Below, piece by piece: positions 1-11,159 of a stretch of 64,000 nucleotides of DNA. The notes under the pieces were generated by a model. It did no database searches. It was not told where the DNA came from and saw only the letters and a program-made list of their open reading frames with translations. The stretch is taken from NCBI RefSeq assembly GCF_000237925.1, contig NC_031498.1, positions 16,501,004 through 16,565,003 of the forward strand, read 5' to 3'. Source of the DNA: Schistosoma mansoni. Taxonomy: Eukaryota; Platyhelminthes; Trematoda; Strigeidida; Schistosomatidae. The stretch's first letter is position 1, and each line of letters opens with the position of its first letter. Made by a program: the position numbers and the translations under genes.

Positions 1-443
1 CACGTCCAAAGACGAAGTCTTACTGTTGACTGTATAGAGGTGTGACGCCAGTTAGGTGTTTCCTTCAGACAACCAGCATAACAGCGACGTCGCCTTCCCA
101 CAAGGAATTGTGGGGTTAGAAAAGGTCGACCTTAAAGAAATGCACACCTCGCCTTATCCCACGGATTTTGGACTCCGGCGGTAAGGTCCCGACAAGTACG
201 GAGCCAACACAAAAAGTACTCACAAAAAGGTCGTGTGTGACAGACCTCAAGCAGTTGTCCCTTGAGCACTGCGGTCACGCTCTCAGGTCATAAAGGCCAC
301 CTCTAACCCAATTTCCTTTACAGGTACCTCTAGAAGAACCCTTCCACGGTGTGGGTAACCGGGAAGCGATAAGTGCCCTCATACCTCTAACAGCACTCAA
401 GACATTTACGATTCCAATAAGCTTGTTCGGAACCCAATAGTTC
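1..443 (+). mobile_element. RTE (SR2-like) 5' UTR fragment
   Basis: This stretch matches the 5' untranslated part of the full-length RTE at 16838-20720, from just after its ribozyme-like start to about its position 17390. It is cut by the window edge on the left. On the right, similarity stops just after the CACTCAAGAC motif, almost where the short derivative at 7769-8334 also stops. A 5'-end-only piece is unusual for a LINE, whose copies normally keep the 3' end. It may be another non-autonomous derivative. Confidence 0.75.
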
Positions 444-552
444 ATATTTTCAAATTCGTTTAATTTATGATATGTAACACTCTAAACATCTAACGTCATT
501 CATACATATTAGTTGTTTAGATCTTTCCACCGATGTTTAGGAATGAAATTGA

Positions 553-1077
553 TTTTATTATTATTATTTAAACACGTAAATATTGGTACAAGTAAGCACC
601 AGATACATATGCGCCATACAAATCTCATTCGACTTGCTTGAGGGCTGTGATACTGCCTAGGTGCCCAAACTGAAGCAGGTGGTTTTCTTAGGGGACCACA
701 CCCGGAGCCTTTGACCGAAAGATCTGATCCACAAGGCAGTGGAGCATCGTGAGGAGATGCAGTCCCATGGTAGCCGGTGATCAACGATTGATTCATACGC
801 CATTTGTTCCCTCAGGATACTGGAGCCCATGTGCACCATTGGTTTGGAATCAGGGTTTTCCAACTCCCCTAGATGGACTCGCCTTGTCCACCAACCCGGT
901 TAAAGCTCCGGACATTTGTTTTTCATCCTCTCGATTTCGTAAACAACAGTAATGCCACGAGAAGGTAGTGAGTAGGACTTCCCTGACAGAGGCTATATAT
1001 TCGCGTGGCCATGTGAGAGCATTTGGAGAGGGAGAACGGACTCTCCCCACTCTCGGTCGTACCAGGGCATTTGGGGT
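553..1077 (+). repeat. ~520-bp dispersed repeat, copy 1 (near full length)
   Basis: First of ten related copies in the window, all in the same orientation. Each begins with a T/A-rich (TTA)n-like run followed by AAACACATAAATATTGGTAC-like sequence and ends near GTACCAGGGCATTTGGGG. Read on the minus strand it ends in (AAT)n, as the 3' tail of a LINE or SINE would. I see no reverse transcriptase, no hammerhead and no clear tRNA head. A plus-strand frame beginning MRRCSPMVA recurs in several copies, but other copies break it. The family is not one I can name. Confidence 0.75.
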
Positions 1078-1099
1078 TGAAATTTATAATTTAAAATTC

Positions 1100-1266
1100 A
1101 TTCATTGCACAAGCTGTCGGCTGTCTGTACTGAGCAGCTAAGTGAATAACATGATAGCGGTTTATGCGTACGGTACTGGGTTCGAGTCCCGGGGTAAACA
1201 TCAACTCGTATGCAGGTACATCCAGCTGACGAATTCCTTAGATTCCAGTGCTAGTCATCATCCATC
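1100..1266 (+). repeat. HH-SINE A (Sm-alpha-like), hammerhead deleted
   Basis: A tRNA-like head, with an A-box-like part near 1130-1150 and box B GGTTCGAGTCCC, is followed by the GCAGGTACATCCAGCTGACGA start of the hammerhead. The sequence then jumps to GATTCCAGTGC, so the middle of the ribozyme (stem II, GAAA and cleavage site) is missing. Lies in sequence upstream of the first visible PEPD exon. Confidence 0.7.
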
Positions 1267-1521
1267 TAGTGTCATCGTATGTACCTGTATCTATCTTATT
1301 CTTTAGACTGCAAATCTACTAGCCACTATTTCTCACTAGAATTTCAGAAAATGCATTTCAAAATCAGTTACCAGTGTTTCTACTTCAGTTGTGAGAGTTT
1401 TTGTCAAGTATGCCTTCCTCTTTGCTTAGAGAATAACCACTTAATTTTAAACAGTGTGACTGTTGAAACTAGAACATATACTTATTGTTGATTCCGTCTT
1501 CTAAAAATAAAACCTTTCCAG

Positions 1522-4500
1522 TGCCGTGTTAAATGAAATTAAACCAGGTGCAGATTGGGTTCAACTTCATCAATTAGCTGAACGAGAAATTCTTACTCAT
1601 CTAAGAGAAGGTGGTCTACTTTTGGGTGATATTAATGAAATGATGAAATCGAGACTGGGTGCTATATTTATGCCACATGGATTAGGTCATCTACTTGGAT
1701 GCGATGTACATGATGTTGGCGGTTATTTAAATGTAAGGATTATTATCTTTTTTTGAGTACAGTTAGTTATCCACAACATTTCCTATGTTCACTATTAAGT
1801 ATGTCATACCCAGCACTTTTGGTGATTTTTCCATTCATTTAGTGGGTGAACTCTTCGTAGTTTTATATATATATAAATTGTTACCTATAAAGATTGTTGC
1901 TCTGGTTGTTAGAAGGTGCATCGGCCTCATGACTTCCGAAGGAACTCGGCTTTCATCATGACACGTCATAATTCTTCTTTCAACTCCCAGGGCAGAGTTT
2001 AAATGGTTTGAAAATAATTTTTTCTGGTTAGCGTTTTTTTAGCCCTCCTCCTTTATCCGGGCTTGGGACCAGCAGTAGCCCCCGGAGGAGCTACAGGCGA
2101 AGTTATATATATATATGTATATATTTGAATTACTAGTAGTAATTGCTTGAAAAGGGTTAAAATCCTCATTTTATGATACAAATGTCTGCAAACATTGTAT
2201 AGCTAGTGAATAGGATGATCTCGAGTACTGTAGATATGTATAGGGTTTTTATTTACTTTCTTTTCTCGTAACTAATCATTAGAGTCTGTGAATGACAAAG
2301 CTCGAAATCGTTTGCAATGTCTCAAGTGCATTCACTTTTTATTTTCCATTAGATCCTAAATTCTGTTATACCTCTGTACAGTTGACAGTACGGCTTCGCC
2401 TTCGGTTTTCCCGCATTTAATCTTACCGGCATAGTAAGACCTAAAGTAACGAGTGTCATAGTCAGTAAAAATTTACTAGGTTATATAACTTTGAATCGGC
2501 TATTTTCTTTTGTTCTTGTTGAGTGAGTGGTCAGTCAGCTACAACGTAAGACCAGGCACACATGTGCATCGGTCCAAGTTGCCATACCTCATTAGCACAA
2601 AAAGATGAACACAAAGTTCATAGAAGTAGTTAATTTAGTGGTGGTAATATATAAAATAAAGATTGTATATAACGATATATTACAGGAAGAAAGATAGATA
2701 TGAAGCAATTTTAATCTCAAGGTTCAAGGGAAGATAAAGAGTGTATACACCTACGCCATTGTTATCGATTCTGAGCCATGTCACACAGAGTCCCCAACCA
2801 TTGGTTACGATAATCACGCGGACCTCAACCAACTAGTCTGCATTTACCAACATGGCTCAGGCTAGAAATTAATGACTTCAAGGAATGATGCCACGTTTTG
2901 GTTAGGCCGTCCCTAACTCTCTTCCAACCATCCCCTACGCTAGTCAGCATAGCGCATCGTGGTAATCGGTGTTCAGGTATACGTAACACGTGGCCCAACC
3001 ATCTCAGTTGATGAAGATTCATCACCTCATCAACTGATTTACCATCGTTCCCTAATACCCTATGTATAACCTCACCATTACTTACCCGGTGATCCCGGCA
3101 GATGCAAGCAAGACAATGATTATCTGTTTTTCCAAACATACTGGTCAGACAGATATTCGATATGTCATATACATTTCCTTAGCCCTTGTATTTACTTGAG
3201 TGTTGTTTGTTGGCTAACATATATACTAGTCAGGAGAATCACGAGCTCTTGATTTGAGTTGTATTGAAGCCTATTAAGATAATTGCTGGTTTGATATCTA
3301 TCTAGTATTGTGCAAGTGCATAGTATAAGCAAATAAATAGTTCATTGTTTATCCTGAGCAAATTAGCATCTTAATAATGCAAACGAGAATTATGGGCTGA
3401 TATATGGTTCTGATATATTTATCTGGTATTATACAAATCTGTTTGAAATAATGTCACTTTCTTCTTTATTGACTCTAGCTTTAATCAGATACATAATTGG
3501 TAATATCAATGACAAAAAATGGAAGGTTTCAGTTTTTATTTTGATATAGCTACCAGTGCCGGTTAAAGTGACAGGTCACATTGAACTGAATCAATTCCAT
3601 TAAAGTACTATTCTTACACATTATAGCTGTAAATAATTCCCCCAAAATCAATACCTTTGTAAGTGTTCGACATTGGATGCTGACCACATTAGTTTTAGTG
3701 GACTTGTTTAGTTGAAGGCGCTCGGTCATACATCCGCACCAGATCACGTCGGGCTCACCACTGAAGATTCGATTATAGATGTTACTGGTAAAGAGTTGTC
3801 AAACTACAATATTGGTATTATCTTCAACATTCACTCAGTATATTTAAAACATTCTATTCCCGAGATATAACTGTTGGGAACATAAATTATCAAAATTTCT
3901 AATTCTTATTATAAGCTTAATTATACTTTACTTAGTATTGTTTATTTGGATCTTCCCATTGATGTTTTTAGGACTGCAACTGGTCAGTCTCTAATTGACA
4001 TATGTGCATATTGTGCGTGTTGCCTCGATATAGCCCAAATTCACAAGCATTATAAGCAAATATGGATAGTGGCTAGCAATGGAATCCATGACGCGCGTTT
4101 CGTCCTACATCAAACANNNNNNNNNNNNNNNNNNNNNNNNNNNNNNNNNNNNNNNNNNNNNNNNNNNNNNNNNNNNNNNNNNNNNNNNNNNNNNNNNNNN
4201 NNNNNNNNNNNNNNNNNNNNNNNNNNNNNNNNNNNNNNNNNNNNNNNNNNNNNNNNNNNNNNNNNNNNNNNNNNNNNNNNNNNNNNNNNNNNNNNNNNNN
4301 NNNNNNNNNNNNNNNNACACTAAGGATAGCAGGTACTCAACTGAGCGCAGTCAAAATATAATAGCCGTCTAACCGATTACCGTTTGACCTCCTACATCCA
4401 GCTGACGAGTCCCAAATAGGACGAATCGCGCGTCCTGGATTCCATTGCTAGCCACTATCCATCTTTGCTTAATTATACTTTGTTTCAAAAGAAATCATGC

Positions 4501-7500
4501 TATACTTACTATTAACTTTGTTTTTGTTTTTTTTGGCCTAGGATACACCATCTCGAAGTTCATTGCCAGGTTTAAAAAATCTACGTACTGCTCGTTTACT
4601 ACAAGCCAATATGGTAATGACAGTTGAACCAGGATGTTATTTTATTGAACGCTTGTTGAATCAAGCTTTATCGTCGGATATACTTAGTAAATTTATTGAC
4701 AGAAGCCAAATTGAAAGATTTAGAAAATTTGGCGGTGTAAGTAATTGGCTGAAGAATGTGTTTTTTTAACATTGAAATCAATCTGTTGTAATTTCAGATA
4801 TTTTACTTATACAACCCCTTCTAATAAATATACGGACTAAGGTTATAAAACCTTGGTTTCACAAAATTTAGGGCATTTCAATCTTATCCTCTTCAAAGAA
4901 AACGTTTGATCCCTAATGAGATTGCACTTCTGTTTCCACTATTCATACTTACTTATGCCTGTTACTCCCAATGGAGCATAGGCCTCCGACCAGCATTCTC
5001 CAATCCACTCTGTCCTTGCCCCTCCTTTCTAGTTCTATCCAGCTTTTGTTCATTCTTCTCATATCTGTCTCCATTTCTCGGCGAAATGTGTTCTTTGGTC
5101 TTCATCTTCTCCTTTGGCCTTCAGGACTCCATGTGACGGCTTGTCTTGTGATGCAGTTGGGTGGTTTCCTCAATGTGTGTCCTATCCACTTCCAGCGCTT
5201 CTTCTTGATTTCTTCCTCGACTGGAATCTGGTTTGTTCTCTCACACAGTAGGTTGTTGCTGTTAGTGTCTGGCCAACGGGTCCGAGGTATCTTGCGTAGA
5301 TAACTGTAAATAAACACCTGTATCTTCTGGATGATGGCTTTCGTAGTTCTCCAGGTTTTCGTCCCATACAGTAGAACTGTCGTGACATTTGTATTGAAAA
5401 TTCTAACCTTGGTGTTGGTTGACAATTGTTTTGAGTTGCAGATGTTCTTCAGTTGTAAATATGCTGCTCTTGCTTTGCCGATCCTCGCCCTCACATCTGC
5501 ATCAGATCCACCGTGTTCATCGATGATGCTGTCCAGATATATAAAGGTTTTCACATCCTCCAAAGTTTCTCCGTCAATTGTAATTCGATTGGTGCATTAT
5601 GTATTGCATCGGAGAGTCTTGCTGTTCCGTGTGCTTATATTGAGACCTACTGCTGCTGAGGCTTCTGCTACACTGGTCGTCTTCATAACATACCTCGAAA
5701 TTCGGATTTCTAACTCCTATGTTCACATTTTATTGTTTCTTCTTCGTCCTAAGTCACAGATGATTTTCTTAAATTTAGGTTATCACTAATCACTTAAACG
5801 GTATGTCGTCTATCATAAGGTACAATAAATTTCATATAGTTGTGATTTAATCAACACTAAACATCAACAATTGTCTTTGGAATGTTCATAGGCCTCACTA
5901 GAATGCATAACATTTGATAGAATCTGTTTTCATCATTGCGTTGCTTTTCTAAACACTTTGCACTACTTCATGGATGTTCCCTAAGAGATTTTCCGTAGTA
6001 GAATCAAAACTTCGATTTAGCTTGTTTTGCCTTTTTAGTAAACAGAGTAGTATATTTTGTTGCTTGACCAACTATTACCAGTGATAGATTTTTCTCACAA
6101 TTTATCAAACAAAACAACGTTCATATAATGAGTCTTTTTTTTACTGTAATTCAACCAATGTTAACCGTAGGAATATTGGACATTCCCATCTATAATTTAT
6201 ATGATGACCGGCTGGGGAGACAAGCGATATATTGTTGTTTATATATTGGTACAAAGGGGCACCAGATACATTTGCGCCGCACAAATCTCATTTGATTTGT
6301 GTGAGGGTTGTGATACTGCCCGGGTACCCAGACCGAAACAGGTGATTTTCTTAAGGGGCCACACCCGGAGCCTTTGACCTAAAGATCTGATCCACAAGGC
6401 AGTGGAGCATCGTAAGGAGATGCAGTCCTATGGTAGCCGGTGATCAACGATTGATTCACACGCCATTTGTTCCTTCAGGATACTGGAGCCCATGTGCTCC
6501 ATTGTTTTTGAATCAGGGTTTTCCAACTCCCCTTGGGTGGACTTTCCGTGTTCACCAACCCGGTTAAAGCTCCGGACATTCGCTTTTCATCCTCTCAATT
6601 TTGTAAACAACAGTAATGCCACGAGAAGGCAATGAGTATGACTTCCCTGACAGAGGCTATACACGCGTGGTCATGTGAGAGGATTTCGAGAGGGAGAACG
6701 GACTCTCCCCACTCTCGGCCGTACCAGGGCATTTGGGGGCGATATATTGTTGACCAGTTTGTGACCTACATTTTCATTCATTCGTTATCTGACAAGTAAA
6801 TTTTTAGGAGTTCAGTTTTGTGATCAAATTATTAGTATCACTATTTAGCTTTATGATATGACCAAATCATAAGATAGTGTTTCTTGTAAACATACCGCGC
6901 TTGACTTGACTAAGTCGACACGACTACATACTTTTGCTATCAGGATGCTAGGCTTAGCTTACATTTCACAATAGTTTACACTTATTAGTAAGATGTATCT
7001 GCACTCTGATATTCTCTAACCCATGTCGTCTATTGTCATGTTTTAGCTATTCGAACCACGATTGACCTGCTCAGACGAATATCATGTTTGTCCGGTCCTT
7101 AGCATTGGTCAAATTTTCTTGATCAGAGTGGAGCAACACACTAGCATTATATTTCCTATGATAGTCAGCAATCAGTGTGTTTCTTATCTCTTAATACGCT
7201 TTTAATATAGATGAACCCTTTCACTTCTGATAAAAGATTACTTTAATGAAAGTAGTTGAGATTTTCCACAGGAAATCGATATGCTGCGTGACATTGTCGA
7301 CAACATTTCATTTTCGATTCCACTTTGTAACTATCCTTTCTTTGATACAACTTTTAGGAAATATTTTGTTCTGTTGAAGTTGCGTAATTTTTATTCAAGA
7401 CGCTTCTATCATCTTTTAATTTCAATTGTTTATAGGTAAGAATTGAAGACAACATTATTGTCACTGAAACTGGTCATGAATTATTAACAGACGTTCCAAG

Positions 7501-7561
7501 GACTATTGAAGAAATTGAAGCATGGATGTCTTCTAAATTGGAATGTAATGGTCATTTATGA
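1522..7561 (+). CDS. PEPD: Prolidase (Xaa-Pro dipeptidase), last three exons
   Basis: A cytosolic metallo-dipeptidase that splits X-Pro and X-Hyp dipeptides. Three exons are visible: 1522-1732, 4542-4736 and 7436-7561, each with AG/GT borders and matching phases; together they give about 176 C-terminal residues. The 5' part of the gene lies before the window. Family motifs are clear: [20 protein letters not shown] in the first exon, LRTARLL...[10 protein letters not shown] in the second and [12 protein letters not shown] with a [11 protein letters not shown] tail in the last. They hold three of the five metal ligands of prolidases (His of GLGH, Glu of VEPG, Glu of RIED). The exons read through without stops, so the gene looks intact here. 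Both introns (about 2.8 and 2.7 kb) are filled with repeats, and an assembly gap lies in the first. The stop codon is at 7559-7561 and an AATAAA follows at 7620. Confidence 0.95.
1885..2115 (+). repeat. Unclassified ~230-bp repeat D, copy 1
   Basis: Similar to 55225-55485: both share a GGTTGTT(A/G)AA-type start, CTTTCATCATGA, GGGCAGAGTTTAAATGGTTT, CTGGTTAGCGTTTT and a GGAGCTACA end. I see no coding capacity or tRNA-like head. It lies inside the PEPD intron. Confidence 0.6.
2116..2530. other. Intronic sequence, nothing recognised
   Basis: AT-rich PEPD intron sequence between two repeats. I find no ORF, RNA gene or repeat shared with the rest of the window, apart from a short stretch near 2380-2450 that resembles the RTE 5' UTR. 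Confidence 0.4.
2531..3112 (-). mobile_element. 5'-truncated RTE (SR2-like) copy
   Basis: Read on the minus strand, this covers the last part of the RTE ORF ([33 protein letters not shown]) and the 3' UTR. It ends at a GTAGCTGACTGACC-like terminus at about 2531, the same terminus as the full copy at 20720. The 5' end is truncated at about the HRVSN region. Sits in a PEPD intron, antisense to the gene. Confidence 0.85.
3113..3930. other. PEPD intron, nothing recognised
   Basis: Low-complexity AT-rich sequence without a supported feature. A short motif near 3745-3800 (ACGTCGGGCTCACCACTGAAGA) resembles 47465-47500, which suggests an old shared repeat I cannot classify. Confidence 0.35.
3931..4116 (-). 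repeat. HH-SINE A, minus copy ending in the hammerhead at gap 1
   Basis: On the minus strand this is the Sm-alpha-like tail (AGACTGACCAGTTGCAGTCC type, reverse complemented) preceded by the second half of the hammerhead. Similarity is lost in stem II (after CGTCCTA on the plus strand), just before the N run. A plus-strand copy follows on the other side of the gap. Confidence 0.75.
4117..4316. other. Assembly gap (200 N)
   Basis: Exactly 200 N, a size typical of a placeholder for unknown length. It is flanked by oppositely oriented HH-SINE A copies. Confidence 0.99.
4317..4470 (+). repeat. HH-SINE A, plus copy with near-complete hammerhead
   Basis: From about 4394 the hammerhead reads CATCCAGCTGACGAG, stem II TCCCAAATAGGA, then CGAATC in place of CGAAAC, then CGCGTC and CTGGATTCC. 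The changed GAAA box should make it inactive. The preceding tRNA-like head is badly eroded. Confidence 0.75.
4945..5690 (-). mobile_element. RTE-like LINE with (TAAG)n tail, 3' part
   Basis: Minus-strand translation gives the C-terminal part of a non-LTR reverse transcriptase polyprotein: [27 protein letters not shown], [23 protein letters not shown], then [28 protein letters not shown]. The frame is open from about 5563 to 5102 and is then broken. The 3' end carries GCTCCATTGGGAGTAACAGGC followed by a short (TAAG)n tail at about 4945. It differs from the SR2-like family and lies in the second visible PEPD intron. Confidence 0.8.
5700..6230. other. PEPD intron, nothing recognised
   Basis: AT-rich intron sequence with no supported feature between the RTE-like LINE and the 520-bp repeat. 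Confidence 0.4.
6231..6738 (+). repeat. ~520-bp dispersed repeat, copy 2
   Basis: Near full-length copy in the second visible PEPD intron; it ends GTACCAGGGCATTTGGGGGC. Same orientation as all other copies. Confidence 0.75.
6740..7435. other. 3' part of PEPD intron, nothing recognised
   Basis: AT-rich intron sequence running up to the TATAG splice acceptor of the last exon. No repeat or RNA gene seen. Confidence 0.4.
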
Positions 7562-7619
7562 TCATATAATCTTGTATGTAATGATTGACTTGATTAATTA
7601 TAATCGGTTAATGTTAATG

Positions 7620-7625
7620 AATAAA
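7620..7625 (+). promoter_or_regulatory. PEPD polyadenylation signal (AATAAA)
   Basis: A perfect AATAAA hexamer 59 nt after the PEPD stop codon, a plausible distance for the short 3' UTRs of flukes. Confidence 0.6.
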
Positions 7626-7768
7626 CCAAAATTATTTAATGGCAAATAGTTTTCTAATTGAAAACATAACTAATTAATTAATATAAATGTGATTTGATTA
7701 AATTGTGTATTCCTTATGAATTGTATTGTTCATTCTTTTAAACTTTGATAATCGAAAGGTATTTCGTT

Positions 7769-8334
7769 CAGTCAGTCCCAGTGGTCTTGAGTGCTGTTAG
7801 AGTTATGAGGGCAGTTATCAATTCCCGGTTGGCCACACCGTGAAAGGGTCCTTCTAGAGGTACCTGAAAAGGAGATTGGATTAGAAGTGGTCTTAATGAC
7901 CTGAGAGCGTGACCGCAGTGCCCAAGGGACAACTACTTGAGGTCGGTCGCACGCGACCTTTTTGTGGGTAGTTTTTGTGTTAGCTCCGTACTTGTTGAGA
8001 CCTTACCGCCGGAGACGGATATCCGTGGGATAAGGCGAGGTGTGCATTTTTAGGGCCGACCTTTTCTAACCCCACCCCTCCTTGTGGGAAGGCAGCATCG
8101 CTGTCATGCTGGTTGTCTGAAGGAAACACCTTACTGCTGTCACACCTCTATACAGTCAGCAGTACGACTTCGCCTTCGGACGTTGGGTTTGCTGCTTTTA
8201 GTCTTACCGCTCTTCAATCAACCTATCTGGCATGGTAGGACCTTGAGGAACGATTGTTTCAGCCAGTATAGCTCGATTGATTCATCACGATAAGCAAGCC
8301 CGACCACCACGACAAGGTAGCAGCAACGGTCGGG
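7769..8334 (-). mobile_element. Non-autonomous RTE derivative (5' UTR plus short tail)
   Basis: A 566-bp insertion flanked by a perfect 12-bp duplication AGGTATTTCGTT (7757-7768 and 8335-8346). Read on the minus strand it starts with the same first bases as the full RTE (CCCGACCGTTGCTGC) and follows the RTE 5' UTR for about 555 bp to CTCAAGACCACTG. It then ends in GGGACTGACTG, which resembles the GACTGACTGAC terminus of the full element. It has no coding part. Its own target duplication shows that it was inserted as a unit, and the RTE enzyme is the likely mobiliser (inference). Confidence 0.88.
8187..8334 (-). ncRNA. HDV-like ribozyme candidate at start of RTE derivative
   Basis: Counterpart of 16838-16985 and also 148 nt long. 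P1 CCCGACC/GGTCGGG, P2 GTTGCTGC/GCAGCAAAC (one bulged A) and P3 ACC/GGT are kept, as is the CTAAAA joining segment. In the P4-like stem, CTTGCC/GGTGAG of the full copy is CTTGCT/GGTAAG here, so pairing survives two changes. The loop between the P3 arms differs. Activity is inferred, not shown. Confidence 0.65.
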
Positions 8335-8346
8335 AGGTATTTCGTT

Positions 8347-9319
8347 ACCACAAATAAAGTCATTCGGTTAGAAAATAATCGATAAGAACAGTAGTATATT
8401 AAAACAAACAAAAAGAATTTGAGTAGCAGATAAAAAGGTGGATGCATTTACATTATTATCATCGTTTATTTACCCATTTCGGTTACTTTTAAACTAATGG
8501 CATTCAATACCATGATGACTTCAGCTTAAACCAAATAAAGAAGTTGTTCCATAAACTGGTTTCATGTTTTGATCAATTCATTTTAAGGTCCTTCCTATCT
8601 TATTTGGTCACTATAGGATATAGGAAGGAAGGAAGGTAAAATTTGTAACACATTACCCACCACTTAAATTCACAAACTAATTGGCTATCCAATCCCCACT
8701 GCTTAGGACGTATAAGGTAATTAATCACTTTGTTTTGCTTACAGATATCCTTTTCAAACTCGTACTCCAGACTGTCGTGTCAGGGTCTAGGGGTGACAAC
8801 TAGCCAAAACTGTTGTGAACGGGAATACAGGCGCGGACGACCAATTTATTATTGTAATACAAAATTACAGTATTTTGGTAAAATATGAGAACCATACATA
8901 AAAACTTCATTTGCAAATTTCCATCATTTGTCTTCCACATTCTGTATGATTCTTCCGGTTCACTATTGCTTTTCAATTCCGCTCCTATTCTCTTCAAGTC
9001 GACCTTAAAAGACTTCTGCAGTCAGGTCTTTTACTTCCGATTAGTGTTATATCCTACTTATGTCTGTTGAAATAAGTGGCACACACCACAATACAAGTAA
9101 AACATGACATTTAACACTTCATCTACTTATGAAGCATCAATCAGTATAAATATATAAAGTGAGTATAGTTAGTCAAAAACGAGAATTGGACACATGAGTT
9201 GCTCAATAATCATATTTATAAGAATACAATTTTCATTGCTTCGCAGTTGACTAAATGCAGGTCACACCAAGATCAGACTGAATCAAATTGATGGGTGTTT
9301 AAGATATCAACATAGAGAA
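8347..9319. other. Intergenic, nothing recognised
   Basis: The space between PEPD and the degenerate RTE is AT-rich. It contains only short chance frames and a GGAAGGAAGGAAGG run near 8620. Confidence 0.4.
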
Positions 9320-10040
9320 TGACACAGATGTGCGTTAACCAAAGTTGCCATACCTGATTAGCACGATGAGATGAAAATAAAAAAATCGGAACGACATGGT
9401 AGCCATGATAAAAAACTAAATCTTGGGAAGGTAGTTTGAAAGGACAGTCAAAAAGTATGTATGAAGTAATACCGGGATTCGACAGGAAGATAAAGAATGG
9501 ATTGATCTGTGGATGATCCTCGGTGGTGTCAACGGCTACAGATCGTGGTTATCATGCGGACTTCAATCAAATGCCATGCACTCACCTACTCATACCTTCA
9601 GCCAATAACTTCATGGACTGACATCACGTCTTGGTTTGGTGTCTTCTAGCTTTCCGATCTACTACACTAGCCATCGTTGAGCGCTGAGGTAGTCGGTAGA
9701 TGGATATGCGTAATACATGTCTTAACCATTTCAGTCGATAAAGATTTACTGCTTCATTTACCGATTTTCCAACTATCTTATGCCTAACCTCAGTATTTCT
9801 CATTCAGTCATTCCACGAAACTCGAGTGACTCCTCGAAGACATCTATGCTCAAGAACCTACACATACCTACTTTCATTGACCGTGTTTCACAACCCTAAA
9901 GTAGAACAGTGTAGACTTCTGAGTACATAAACTTTCTGGTTAGGAGACGGATATCTCGCGTACGCCATAAGCTGGGTAACTCCAACCGGGCTTTCTGAAT
10001 ATGTACCAAGACTTCGTTAGAATTCAAGAATAGTTGTTTA
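9320..10040 (-). mobile_element. Old, degenerate RTE (SR2-like) 3' fragment
   Basis: Minus-strand similarity to the RTE 3' region: the GTTGCCATACCT...TTAGCAC 3' UTR motif, the LGHVLR-like part, and the segment equivalent to YGCETW...RRRDIR near 9900-9990. It is much more diverged than the other copies, so it is an older insertion. Confidence 0.65.
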
Positions 10041-10047
10041 AGGTACA

Positions 10048-10640
10048 ATTAACCCTCAGTGTTATATCGTAGCGAAGAAATAAGCACGGGTAACTCCCAG
10101 GACCTATTAATGGACGACTATTCTATATATATTCTTATTGTATAACTATTCAGTGACTAGATTACCTATATCTATATTCATCTTATTATAAGCATCATCT
10201 TGACCTATTGATTATTATTATACGATTTACTGTTCCTAAATTATACTCGATTTATTGAATACTGTCTCCCACGCTCACAGCCACATTTGGCTTGATTTTG
10301 TACAAATATCATTTTCTATTTTATGGTGTGATGTGGTCTGTATGTCTGGTATATAAACCGAGTATACTTGAAGTAAACGATTTGCATAGATTCGCATAAC
10401 AGTAGCTGCTATTGGTGTTCTGGACTCAAGTGGACGGGCTAGGCGGATTAAGGACCAATAAGGACGCCAGATTACTCATACTGATTGGACGTCCTTGATT
10501 GTCACTGTGTTAAGGTCGGAGGGGTCGTATTTCTATTGGTGGATAATTCACGCGAGTTACGTCCTTGGTTAACTCGTAAGGCCATAACAAATTAGCGACG
10601 ACCTTGAGCAAGCCACAACTTTGATCAAAACATAACACTC
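10048..10640 (-). mobile_element. LTR-like fossil fragment
   Basis: Part of it (about 10280-10385) is the reverse complement of a stretch shared by 56597-57040 and 61207-61703 (AGCCACATTTGGCT and ATATAAACC motifs). A TGTTATATC-type terminus lies near 10050. Probably an old solo long terminal repeat. No internal coding region is attached. Confidence 0.4.
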
Positions 10641-11159
10641 AGTACTTTCCACCGCAATTCAACGTTTCTCACTAGATGGTTCCACCACATTTACCCAACT
10701 TCACAAAAACATCTGGTATATTTGTAATCTATCCATATCTTCTACTCTCATTGATTAGATCTTTGATGAAAATCTGTACACCTCACTGGGACTGAAAATT
10801 TGCAACCTAGACCGAAATATATCAATCCGGTTTTGCGTTGATTATGACTAAATGGATTATTAAATGACACCAAATCTTCCTAGATATGTAAAACTTTTTA
10901 TATACTCAACCAGCCCACTATAGTAGCCCTGAACTAAGCGTTGATACAGAAAGATCATGACGCACTATCTTATATTTGATACATACAAAGCTCATCGCAA
11001 AAACATTCTTCTATTTTTGCTCGACGGTTTCACAAATACTATATTTTGTGTTGTCGCCCAATGGGACTATGCTTATTATACACAGTGAAAGTCAGTAAAA
11101 CGATGTTTAACAGAAATTGTTAAAAATCAGATATATTTCATTTTACATTCTTCCAAAGA
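10641..11159. other. Intergenic, nothing recognised
   Basis: AT-rich sequence without a supported gene or repeat. Confidence 0.4.

Noticed and set aside
553-1077. Calling the 520-bp repeat an LTR
   Set aside because: It lacks TG...CA ends and target duplications, and its (TTA)n end looks like a retroposon tail; left unclassified.
4117-4316. Frames running through N bases
   Set aside because: The sequence is unknown there.
5331-5789. Plus-strand open frame of 152 codons
   Set aside because: Antisense shadow of the RTE-like LINE protein on the minus strand.
9781-9850. Extra hammerhead suggested by CTCGAGTGACTCC and GAAAC
   Set aside because: The order and spacing of CTGANGA and GAAA are wrong and the stretch is part of a worn RTE copy.
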